A stretch of 18,820 bases of DNA. Source: an uncultured Oscillospiraceae bacterium. Its GTDB lineage: Bacteria; Bacillota; Clostridia; Oscillospirales; Ruminococcaceae. A program made the position numbers and the translations under genes. Shown here one piece after another: positions 7,978 through 13,860 of this stretch (its first letter is position 1; every line of letters begins with the position of its first letter). The notes under the pieces were generated by a model that was given only the letters and a program-made list of their open reading frames with translations, had not been told where the DNA came from and searched no databases. Where the stretch lies: contig CAKSPD010000023.1 of NCBI GenBank assembly GCA_934481385.1, positions 1-18,820 of the forward strand. The letters run 5' to 3'.

Positions 7978-8006
7978 TTGACAAATACCCCATAGGGGTA
8001 TATAAT
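7978..8006 (+). promoter_or_regulatory. copper-responsive promoter with CsoR operator in the spacer
   Basis: Consensus TTGACA (7978-7983), a 17-bp spacer and TATAAT (8001-8006). The spacer holds the perfect dyad ATACCCC-ATA-GGGGTAT (7985-8001), the G/C-tract pattern known for copper-sensing CsoR operators. The dyad reaches the -10 box, so bound CsoR should block RNA polymerase. Copper binding to CsoR would lower its DNA affinity and switch on csoR-copA. Confidence 0.93.
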
Positions 8007-8027
8007 AAGCGTAAAGAGGTGATGTTG

Positions 8028-8336
8028 TTGGAAGATTTTAAAGAATGTCAATGCTGTAAAAAAACAAAAGAACGCTCTGAAGATGAATATAAAAAGCTTA
8101 TTAACCGTCTTAACCGTATTGAAGGTCAGATAAGAGGAATTAAAGGTATGGTTGAAAAAAATGCTTACTGTACTGATATACTTATTCAGGTATCTGCTGT
8201 AAATTCTGCCCTTAATTCATTCAATAAGGAACTGCTCGCAAATCATATAAGAACCTGTGTTGCTGATAATATACGAAACGGCAAGGACGATGTTATTGAT
8301 GAACTTGTAGATACACTTCAGAAGCTTATGAAGTAG
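8028..8336 (+). CDS. csoR: CsoR copper-sensing transcriptional repressor
   Basis: A 102-residue all-helical DUF156/CsoR-family repressor. The copper ligands C48, H73 and C77 keep the C-x24-H-x3-C spacing known from mycobacterial CsoR, and the R/K-rich first helix (INRLNRIEGQIRGIKGMV) is the DNA-binding face. The start is set at TTG 8028: AGAGGTGAT ends about five bases before it, whereas GTG 8019 and ATG 8022 lie inside or against that site; TTG 8025 is also possible. An N-terminal ECQCCKK adds three cysteines not needed for the classic site and possibly an extra metal or redox handle. It is first in the operon with copA, and the dyad in its promoter indicates autoregulation. Confidence 0.93.
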   Translation: MEDFKECQCCKKTKERSEDEYKKLINRLNRIEGQIRGIKGMVEKNAYCTDILIQVSAVNSALNSFNKELLANHIRTCVADNIRNGKDDVIDELVDTLQKLMK

Positions 8337-8348
8337 AGGTGATTTTTG

Positions 8349-10847
8349 TTGAAACAGTATAATGTAACAGGTATGAGCTGTGCTGCGTGCAGTGCAAGAG
8401 TTGAAAAGGCTGTTTCTGCCGTTAATGGTGTAACCTCCTGCTCTGTAAATCTGCTTACAAATTCTATGGGAGTTGAAGGAACAGCCTCCGAAAGTGATAT
8501 TATTTCCGCTGTCGAAAAAGCAGGCTACGGAGCTTACCCTAAAGGTGCAGAAAAGGCAAAATCCAATGAAGATACAGAAAGCAAGGAAATAAAAGCAATG
8601 AAAAACCGCCTTATATGGTCATCTGTTTTTCTTGTAATCCTTATGTATTTTTCAATGGGATATTCTATGTGGGGGTGGTATGTTCCAAAATTCCTTGACG
8701 GAAATTATATCGCTGTCGGAATAATACAGCTCCTGCTTACTTTGATTATTATGTTTATAAACAGAAAATTCTTTATAAACGGATTTAAAGGTGTTATAAA
8801 CCATTCTCCGAATATGGATACGCTTGTTGCTTTGGGTTCAGGAGCATCATTTGTATACAGCCTTTATGCTCTTTTTGCTATGACTTATGCACAGATGAAC
8901 GGAAATACTCATCACGTTATGCACCTTATGCATGAATTTTATTTTGAATCATCAGCAATGATTCTGACTTTGATTACTGTCGGAAAAACTCTTGAGGCTC
9001 ATTCAAAGGGTAAAACTACAAATGCTCTTAAAAGCCTGATAAATCTTGCTCCGAAAAATGCTGTGATTATCCGTGACGGAAAAGAAATTTCCGTTCCTGT
9101 TGAAAATATCAGAAAAGGCGATATTTTCATAGTTCGTTCAGGAGAAAATATTGCTGCTGACGGAATAATAATTGACGGAACTTGTGCTGTTGATGAATCA
9201 GCTCTTACAGGTGAAAGCATACCTGCTGACAAGTCGGTCGGTGACTATGTATCATCAGGAACTATAAACAAATCAGGATTTATAAAATGTGAGGCACTTA
9301 AAGTCGGTGAAGAAACTGCTCTTTCAAAAATTATCAGAATGGTTGAAGATGCCTCCGCAACAAAAGCTCCCGTTGCAAAAATTGCCGATAAAGTTTCAGG
9401 AATATTCGTTCCTGTTGTAATCGGAATTGCTGTTATAACGCTTATTATATGGCTTATTGCCGGCGAAAGTTTCGGATTTGCACTTGCAAGAAGTATATCA
9501 GTTCTTGTAATAAGCTGTCCTTGTGCTTTGGGACTTGCAACACCTGTTGCGATAATGGTCGGAAACGGTGTCGGTGCTAAAAACGGAATACTTTTCAAAA
9601 CTGCCTTAGCCCTCGAAGAAACAGGAAAAATCAATACAGTTGTTCTTGATAAAACAGGAACTGTAACTGTCGGCAAACCTGAAGTTACTGATATAATCGT
9701 TTCAGACGGATTTTCCGAAAATGAATTTCTTTCGTCTGCTGTATCGATTGAGAAAAAAAGTGAACACCCTCTTGCACTTGCTATAATAAAAAAGGCTGAG
9801 GAAATCGGAATAAATCCTGAAGAAGTTACTGATTTCAAGGTTTTTGCCGGAAACGGTCTTTCAGCAGTTATGAACAATTCTGAAATATCAGGCGGAAATC
9901 TTGATTTTATAAGCTCAAAGGTAACTGTTCCGCAGAAATTTAAAAGCATTTCTGAAAAACTCTCCGAACAGGGAAAAACTCCTATGTTTTTCTGCAAGGA
10001 TAATACTTTTATGGGCATAATTGCTGTTGCTGATGTCATCAAGGAAGATGCTCCGCAGGCTATAAGTGAACTGCATAATATGGGTATGCGTGTTGTTATG
10101 CTTACCGGTGACAATGAGCGTACTGCAAAGGCTATTGCAAATCAGGTCGGAGCTGATGAAGTTATTGCAGGTGTTCTCCCTGACGGAAAGGAAAGCGTTA
10201 TAAGAAATCTTAAAAAAAGCGGAAAAGTTGCTATGGTTGGTGACGGTATAAACGATGCACCTGCACTTGCAAGAGCTGATATCGGAATTGCTATCGGAAA
10301 CGGTACTGATATTGCGATAGATTCCGCTGATGTAGTTCTTATGAAAAGCCATGCTGTCGATATTCCGGCATCAATAAGATTAAGCCGTAAGACTCTGAAA
10401 AATATTCATGAAAATCTTTTCTGGGCTTTTATATATAATATTATCGGAATACCTCTTGCGACAGGTGTTTTCATACCGATTTTTGAACTTAAACTCAATC
10501 CTATGTTTGGTGCTTTTGCAATGAGTATCTCAAGCTTTTGTGTTGTTTCAAATGCCCTCAGGCTGAATTTATTTGATATTTACAATTCAGCAAAGGACAA
10601 AAAAATAAAATCAAAATCAGAAAGGAAGTCTTTTTCTATGCAAAAAACTATTAAAATTGAAGGTATGATGTGCGGTCACTGTGAAGCAACTGTAAAAAAG
10701 ACTCTTGAAGCCGTTTCAGGAGTTGAATCTGCTGAAGTAAGCCACGAAAAAGGAACTGCTGTTGTTGAACTCAATACAGCCGTTTCAGATGATATTCTCA
10801 AGAAAGCTGTTGAGGATAAAGATTATACAGTAACTTCAATATCATAA
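8349..10847 (+). CDS. copA: P1B-1 copper-exporting ATPase with an HMA domain at each end
   Basis: An 832-residue membrane pump that exports Cu(I) using ATP. An N-terminal HMA domain with MSCAAC (C11, C14) is followed by membrane segments from about 88, the actuator TGES (287-290), the Cu-transport motif CPC (390-392), the phosphorylation site DKTGT (D434), SEHP (471-474), GDGIND (631-636), and the late-membrane YN (696-697) and MSISS (725-729) that mark Cu(I) specificity. After the last membrane helix a Lys/Ser linker (about 748-763) leads to a second HMA domain with MMCGHC (C775, C778). A C-terminal HMA is uncommon; a separate copZ gene is usual. TTG 8349 is preferred because AGAGGTGAT (8335-8343) lies six bases upstream; TTG 8346 is possible. 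This site overlaps the csoR stop codon, indicating coupling. Confidence 0.95.
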   Translation: MKQYNVTGMSCAACSARVEKAVSAVNGVTSCSVNLLTNSMGVEGTASESDIISAVEKAGYGAYPKGAEKAKSNEDTESKEIKAMKNRLIWSSVFLVILMYFSMGYSMWGWYVPKFLDGNYIAVGIIQLLLTLIIMFINRKFFINGFKGVINHSPNMDTLVALGSGASFVYSLYALFAMTYAQMNGNTHHVMHLMHEFYFESSAMILTLITVGKTLEAHSKGKTTNALKSLINLAPKNAVIIRDGKEISVPVENIRKGDIFIVRSGENIAADGIIIDGTCAVDESALTGESIPADKSVGDYVSSGTINKSGFIKCEALKVGEETALSKIIRMVEDASATKAPVAKIADKVSGIFVPVVIGIAVITLIIWLIAGESFGFALARSISVLVISCPCALGLATPVAIMVGNGVGAKNGILFKTALALEETGKINTVVLDKTGTVTVGKPEVTDIIVSDGFSENEFLSSAVSIEKKSEHPLALAIIKKAEEIGINPEEVTDFKVFAGNGLSAVMNNSEISGGNLDFISSKVTVPQKFKSISEKLSEQGKTPMFFCKDNTFMGIIAVADVIKEDAPQAISELHNMGMRVVMLTGDNERTAKAIANQVGADEVIAGVLPDGKESVIRNLKKSGKVAMVGDGINDAPALARADIGIAIGNGTDIAIDSADVVLMKSHAVDIPASIRLSRKTLKNIHENLFWAFIYNIIGIPLATGVFIPIFELKLNPMFGAFAMSISSFCVVSNALRLNLFDIYNSAKDKKIKSKSERKSFSMQKTIKIEGMMCGHCEATVKKTLEAVSGVESAEVSHEKGTAVVELNTAVSDDILKKAVEDKDYTVTSIS
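10621..10640 (+). promoter_or_regulatory. internal ribosome binding site and ATG at the copA C-terminal HMA domain
   Basis: In frame within copA, AAAGGAAG (10621-10628) lies before ATG 10638 with 11 bases between AGGA and ATG. This is the same sequence and spacing (11-12) as in front of the DUF368, GH5 and metY genes. Starting here would yield a 69-residue protein that is exactly one HMA domain (MQKTIKIEG...MCGHC), the normal size of the copper chaperone CopZ. It is either a functional internal start or the remnant of a copZ gene fused to copA. Use of the start is inferred. Confidence 0.6.
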
Positions 10848-10861
10848 AATCAAAATATTAT

Positions 10862-10892
10862 GCGGACAGTTTAAAAGACTGTCCGTTTTTTA
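10862..10892 (+). terminator. intrinsic terminator of the copper operon
   Basis: CGGACAGT (10863-10870), a 7-nt loop, ACTGTCCG (10878-10885), then six T residues. Confidence 0.92.
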
Positions 10893-10921
10893 ATTAAAAA
10901 AAGAATATTTATCCATTATAC

Positions 10922-10950
10922 TTGACTTTTACAGATTTATATGATATAAT
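10922..10950 (+). promoter_or_regulatory. promoter of tRNA-Leu
   Basis: TTGACT (10922-10927), a 17-bp spacer and TATAAT (10945-10950), with the mature tRNA starting 14 bp after the -10 box. Confidence 0.88.
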
Positions 10951-10964
10951 TTTAATTACGATAT

Positions 10965-11048
10965 GCCGCTGTGGTGGAATAGGCAGACACAAGGGACTTA
11001 AAATCCCTCGGAGTAAAATCCGTACCGGTTCAAGTCCGGTCAGCGGCA
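10965..11048 (+). tRNA. tRNA-Leu (anticodon TAA)
   Basis: An 84-nt class II tRNA. Acceptor GCCGCTG pairs with CAGCGGC (11041-11047), the anticodon stem AGGGA/TCCCT encloses loop CTTAAAA (anticodon TAA), the long variable arm is CGGA-GTAAAA-TCCG, and the T-arm contains GGTTCAAGTCC. Discriminator A 11048 is followed by TT, so CCA must be added after transcription, unlike the tRNA-Pro in this window. Confidence 0.95.
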
Positions 11049-11076
11049 TTATAAAAAACCGTTTCTTTGTATTGTT

Positions 11077-11105
11077 TTGTATTATTATGTACGGTAAATT
11101 ATAAT
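11077..11105 (+). promoter_or_regulatory. possible promoter of the PYQ-repeat gene
   Basis: TTGTAT (11077-11082), a 17-bp spacer and a perfect TATAAT (11100-11105). If used, the transcript carries a leader of about 210 nt before the ATG at 11324. The region is AT-rich, so chance matches are likely. Confidence 0.45.
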
Positions 11106-11231
11106 AATAAAATTAAATCTTACTACATAAAGCGAAAAATATGTTTCATAGACTTTCAATAATGTTGAATGTTTAATTATTTCCCAAAAAAATAAACCAA
11201 TTGTCTTTATGAGAATTGAGAATAATCTTCT

Positions 11232-11292
11232 GAAAATGCTTTTCATTTTCGCATTAGAAAGAGAAAAAAGAGAGTAACTTTTACTCTTTTTT
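11232..11292 (+). promoter_or_regulatory. leader hairpins, the second terminator-like, before the PYQ-repeat gene
   Basis: The first hairpin is GAAAATG (11232-11238), loop CTTTT, CATTTTC (11244-11250). The second is a 12-bp stem with one G-T pair (11266-11277 with 11281-11292) around loop CTT, ending in a T6 run. It closes only 18 bases before the AGGAGG site at 11311. It could end the tRNA-Leu transcript or act as an attenuator in the leader of the next gene. No known riboswitch was recognised. Confidence 0.45.
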
Positions 11293-11323
11293 ATATATTA
11301 ATTTTATTTTAGGAGGAAAAACT

Positions 11324-11872
11324 ATGATAACAGAATTCCCATCATTTAGAGCTCTTGCTGAGTACAGCGGTGATGATTATCAAGCAAGTCAACAAAATAG
11401 AGGTGAATGTAATTATTTACCTAATCCTGTAAATAATTGTGGGAGTATGCCTAATGCATCTCCAGGGACAAATCCACAAAATTATTATCTGCCTAATTCA
11501 CCTGTGGGTAATTATTGGGATATGCTTAATACATTTGAACAGACAAGCCAGCAAATTTACAAAGGTTTAGGGGTTGAACATGCATCTACAGGTAAACCAA
11601 TAAAAGACATTAATGGTATGGCTAAAATAAACGCTATACTTAAGAACATTGGTGAAGGTAACTCACGGGGCGGATTAAAAAATATTACAGATTATTGCCA
11701 GGCTGGTGGATATTGTTTAGGGCATCAAGATGGATATCAAAATGGATTTCAGGAAGGATTTGAACAGGGTCTTAGATTGAGATTTCAACCACCTTATCAA
11801 CCTTATCAACCTTATCAACCTTATCAACCTTATCAGCCTTATCAGCCTTATCAGCCACCATTTTTATATTGA
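11324..11872 (+). CDS. unrecognised protein with a C-terminal (PYQ)7 tail
   Basis: 182 residues; family not recognised. ATG is set by a perfect AGGAGG seven bases upstream, stronger than most sites in the window. There is no signal peptide or membrane segment. The N-terminal third is rich in Asn, Pro, Gln and Tyr and contains two similar pieces, NYLPNPVNNCGSMPN and NYYLPNSPVGNYWDMLN. The middle (about 70-130) looks folded (FEQTSQQIYKGLG, GMAKINAILKNIGEG). Next comes a G-x3-G ladder (GHQDGYQNGFQEGFEQGLRL) and finally seven exact PYQ units closed by PPFLY. The composition suggests a coat, adhesive or scaffold-like protein, but that is only a guess. Gln is mostly CAA and Leu often TTA, whereas neighbouring genes favour CAG and CTT/CTC, which hints at different ancestry. 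Confidence 0.75.
   Translation: MITEFPSFRALAEYSGDDYQASQQNRGECNYLPNPVNNCGSMPNASPGTNPQNYYLPNSPVGNYWDMLNTFEQTSQQIYKGLGVEHASTGKPIKDINGMAKINAILKNIGEGNSRGGLKNITDYCQAGGYCLGHQDGYQNGFQEGFEQGLRLRFQPPYQPYQPYQPYQPYQPYQPYQPPFLY
11792..11854 (+). repeat. seven tandem 9-bp units encoding PYQ
   Basis: Units are CCTTATCAA four times and then CCTTATCAG three times, with no other change. Such near-perfect short repeats are prone to slip, so the number of units may vary between strains without shifting the frame. Confidence 0.95.
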
Positions 11873-11912
11873 TAGTTATAAACTATAAATATTAAAACTG
11901 AATCTTAAAAAA

Positions 11913-11966
11913 ACTCCGTTAGTGTTGTTTGAATTCGATTATTTTATACAAACAACACAACGGAGT
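11913..11966. terminator. long hairpin, probable bidirectional terminator
   Basis: The 5' arm at 11913-11931 (ACTCCGTT, one bulged A, GTGTTGTTTG) pairs with the 3' arm at 11949-11966 in 18 bp around a 17-nt loop. The plus-side tail is a weak ATTTGTTT; on the minus side the stem is followed by a run of T. It lies between the PYQ gene and the convergent minus-strand unit. The unusually long arms also resemble a tiny mobile hairpin element. Confidence 0.65.
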
Positions 11967-12080
11967 ATTTGTTTCATTTAATATTCAAAGTAACATCTGA
12001 TTTTGAATTAATTGCACTATTTATTTTTCAGATTCAAACAATCTCAACAAAATATTTTTAAGATTAATCTTTAATATTGA

Positions 12081-12411
12081 TTAAAGTCCTGCATTCAGGT
12101 TTTTCCAATCAGAACCATCAAACCAGTTCATAACGATAAGAAAGAAACAGGACTGAATATATGCAGTTTTAAAATCTTTAACGTGATTCCATAAGGAAAT
12201 AATCATAATCATAACAACAAACATAATAATACAGAACGGCACAAGAAAACGTATTCCCTTTTTCATTGTAGCATCTTTATCAACAATGCCCCGCCTGTGA
12301 GCTTCTTCTATGTATTCCTTCGGATAAAAGTATAAACAGTTAATTCCACTATCCCTTGCCACACATTTTATCAGAAAAACAATACAATACAGCTTGTAAT
12401 AATAATATCAT
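12081..12411 (-). pseudogene. decayed small membrane-protein gene downstream of hxlR
   Basis: A minus-strand frame ending at 12081 reads ARDSGINCLYFYPKEYIEEA...KKGIRFLVPF and then a membrane segment (LVPFCIIMFVVMIMIISLW), but has no good start of its own: its first usable codon is GTG 12362 without a ribosome binding site. A proper AAGGAG site (12424-12429) and ATG 12411 lie upstream in another frame, giving MILLLQAVLYCF. Removing one T from the T5 run near 12374-12378 joins the two into one continuous protein (MILLLQAVLYCFLIKCVARDSG...). The C-terminus after NWFDG also looks cut short. It is second in an operon with hxlR (25 bp apart). The family name is not recognised with certainty. Confidence 0.55.
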
Positions 12412-12436
12412 TGTTAATAATAACTCCTTAAAATAT

Positions 12437-12763
12437 TCAGTTCAGCAAAGCCTTGTAATCATTTCCCCATTTTTCCATTGCATCAAGAATCGGATTCATA
12501 GTTTTTCCCAGTTCACTCAGAGAATATTCTACTTTCGGCGGAACTTCTGCATAAACCGTGCGAACAACAATACCGTCTGTTTCCATAGAACGCAGACTTT
12601 CTGTCAATACTTTCTGACTGATACCATTCAATGACTTCTGAAGTTCATTAAATCTCCACGGACGCATACGCAGATTGCGTAAAATCAACAATTTCCACTT
12701 GTTGCCAATCAGCTGTACAGTTGTTGCAACAGGACATTCCGGTAATTCTTCTTTTTTAAGCAT
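12437..12763 (-). CDS. HxlR-family winged-helix transcriptional regulator
   Basis: A 108-residue winged-helix regulator of the HxlR (MarR-like) family. CPVATTVQLIGNKWKLLILRNL is the family N-terminal signature, followed by RFNELQKSLNGISQKVLTESLRSMETDGIV (recognition helix) and a wing around VPPKVEYSLSELGKTM. C10, just before the first helix, matches the position of the redox- or electrophile-sensing Cys of some family members, so it may sense thiol-reactive compounds. ATG 12763 follows TGAGGTGAT at good spacing. It diverges from the metallo-beta-lactamase-like gene at 13013, its likely target, across 249 bp containing three dyads. Confidence 0.92.
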   Translation of the reverse strand: MLKKEELPECPVATTVQLIGNKWKLLILRNLRMRPWRFNELQKSLNGISQKVLTESLRSMETDGIVVRTVYAEVPPKVEYSLSELGKTMNPILDAMEKWGNDYKALLN

Positions 12764-12801
12764 AGCATCACCTCATTAAATTCATATAAACTGTTATATT
12801 T

Positions 12802-12830
12802 ATTATAGCATATTAAATCTGAAATTGCAA
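12802..12830 (-). promoter_or_regulatory. promoter of hxlR
   Basis: Minus-strand TTGCAA (12825-12830), a 17-bp spacer and TATAAT (12802-12807), 38 bp before the start codon. Confidence 0.82.
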
Positions 12831-12870
12831 TAACTTTCCTCTGATAAATTGTTTATATATAAAATTAAGT

Positions 12871-12891
12871 CGGAAAAACCGTTATTTTCCG
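12871..12891. promoter_or_regulatory. inverted repeat 1 in the hxlR divergent region
   Basis: CGGAAAA (12871-12877), 7-nt spacer, TTTTCCG (12885-12891): perfect 7-bp arms upstream of both promoters. Confidence 0.45.
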
Positions 12892-12894
12892 CAA

Positions 12895-12914
12895 TAGTTA
12901 CCCTATGGTAACTA
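12895..12914. promoter_or_regulatory. inverted repeat 2, candidate HxlR operator
   Basis: TAGTTACC (12895-12902), CTAT, GGTAACTA (12907-12914): perfect 8-bp arms, the size expected for a dimeric winged-helix protein. It lies about 20 bp upstream of the -35 region of the gene at 13013. Confidence 0.6.
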
Positions 12915-12922
12915 TCTTACAA

Positions 12923-12938
12923 AAAAGTGCGTACTTTT
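12923..12938. promoter_or_regulatory. inverted repeat 3 overlapping the forward -35 box
   Basis: AAAAGT (12923-12928), GCGT, ACTTTT (12933-12938). Its right arm overlaps the candidate -35 box (12935-12940), so a protein bound here should repress the gene at 13013. Confidence 0.5.
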
Positions 12939-12963
12939 CAAATGAAAAAGTTTGTGTTATTAT
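12935..12963 (+). promoter_or_regulatory. promoter of the metallo-beta-lactamase-like gene
   Basis: A weak TTTTCA (12935-12940), a 17-bp spacer and TATTAT (12958-12963). The poor -35 box next to dyads fits a regulated promoter. Confidence 0.6.
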
Positions 12964-13012
12964 AAAATCACAGAAAAAAACAATCCATAAATTTCTCAGG
13001 AGGAATGTTATT

Positions 13013-13804
13013 ATGAACAAGAATACATTTACAGCAGTTAAGCTCACAAAGGGTGAAGTCAATGTTTATGACTTCGGAACAGTAAAGCTCCACGCATACA
13101 AAACCAATGACTTCATCGACAATGAAGTTTTCATCGCTGAGAAAAACGGCAAGGCTGTTATCATTGAATCTCCATGCTTTTTTGATAATATCGAGGAACT
13201 GACAGCATATCTGAAAGATATTGAAGTTGCCGGAATACTTGTGGCATATCACGGTGCAGGTGCAAAATTTCTGCCTGATGTACCGAAATATGCAACACAG
13301 AATGCTTTGGAATATTCCGAAAACGGCGGTGGAAAGGCTCTCATCACCAATTTCACAAACACATTCGGTGAGATTTTCGACAGTTCTGTACATCAGATTA
13401 CAAATATAATAAGTGAGGGTAAAATCAATATCGGCGGTATCGATTTTATTATAAAACAGACTGCTGAGGCATTTGACATAGAAATTCCGGAAATCAATGC
13501 AGTTTATACTCATATGCTTGGTCACGACTGTCATTCTATCGTTGCCGGAGCAGGTCACGCAGATGCAATAATTGCACAGCTCCGCAATTATATTGAAAAA
13601 GGATATGATTTAATTCTTACTTCACACTATACACCTGAAGACCTGAAAGATGCACAGACCAAAATTGACTATCTTGAAAACCTGAAAGATATTGCGGAAA
13701 AGTGCGATAATGCGGAAAACTTTAAAACTGAAGTTCAGAAGCAGTATCCCGATTACAGCGGTGGAAATTATCTTGATATGACAGCAGGATTTTTCTTTGC
13801 ATAA
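13013..13804 (+). CDS. metallo-beta-lactamase-fold-like protein with atypical metal motif
   Basis: 263 residues from ATG 13013, chosen because CAGGAGG lies nine bases upstream; the frame is open back to 12905, but that part is the promoter and operator region. Alternating strands and helices in the order of the metallo-beta-lactamase fold are seen: FIAEKNGKAVIIESP (40-54), LKDIEVAGILVAYHGAGAKFL (67-87), INAVYTHMLGHDCHSIVAG (161-179) and YDLILTSHYTPED (198-210). The usual HxHxDH is replaced by AYHGAGAKFL, so if the fold is right, the two-metal site is mostly lost; H80, H171, H174 and H205 remain. The substrate is unknown. It diverges from hxlR and is probably controlled by it. The fold assignment is by pattern only; a general hypothetical protein is the fallback. 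Confidence 0.6.
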   Translation: MNKNTFTAVKLTKGEVNVYDFGTVKLHAYKTNDFIDNEVFIAEKNGKAVIIESPCFFDNIEELTAYLKDIEVAGILVAYHGAGAKFLPDVPKYATQNALEYSENGGGKALITNFTNTFGEIFDSSVHQITNIISEGKINIGGIDFIIKQTAEAFDIEIPEINAVYTHMLGHDCHSIVAGAGHADAIIAQLRNYIEKGYDLILTSHYTPEDLKDAQTKIDYLENLKDIAEKCDNAENFKTEVQKQYPDYSGGNYLDMTAGFFFA

Positions 13805-13825
13805 AAGTACATAATTATTCATAAC

Positions 13826-13856
13826 AAAACCACCTTAGTTTATAAGGTGGTTTTTG
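13826..13856. terminator. bidirectional terminator between convergent genes
   Basis: AAAACCACCTTA (13826-13837), 5-nt loop, TAAGGTGGTTTT (13843-13854), with T on the plus side. The AAAA base of the stem gives a T-run when read on the minus strand. It serves the gene ending at 13804 and the convergent gene whose stop codon is at 13861. Confidence 0.88.
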
Positions 13857-13860
13857 AATA

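Noticed and set aside
9245..10114. 289-codon minus-strand frame inside copA
   Set aside because: It is a shadow of a strongly conserved ATPase with all motifs on the plus strand, and it has no ribosome binding site.
10922..11104. 60-codon frame over the tRNA-Leu
   Set aside because: It is a translation of the promoter and the tRNA gene.
12905..13012. Upstream extension of the metallo-beta-lactamase-like protein
   Set aside because: The stretch contains the dyads and promoter; CAGGAGG before ATG 13013 fixes the start.
12968..13558. 196-codon minus-strand frame opposite the metallo-beta-lactamase-like gene
   Set aside because: Its Cys/Tyr/Phe-rich composition is typical of an antisense shadow, and the plus-strand gene has a proper promoter, ribosome binding site and terminator.
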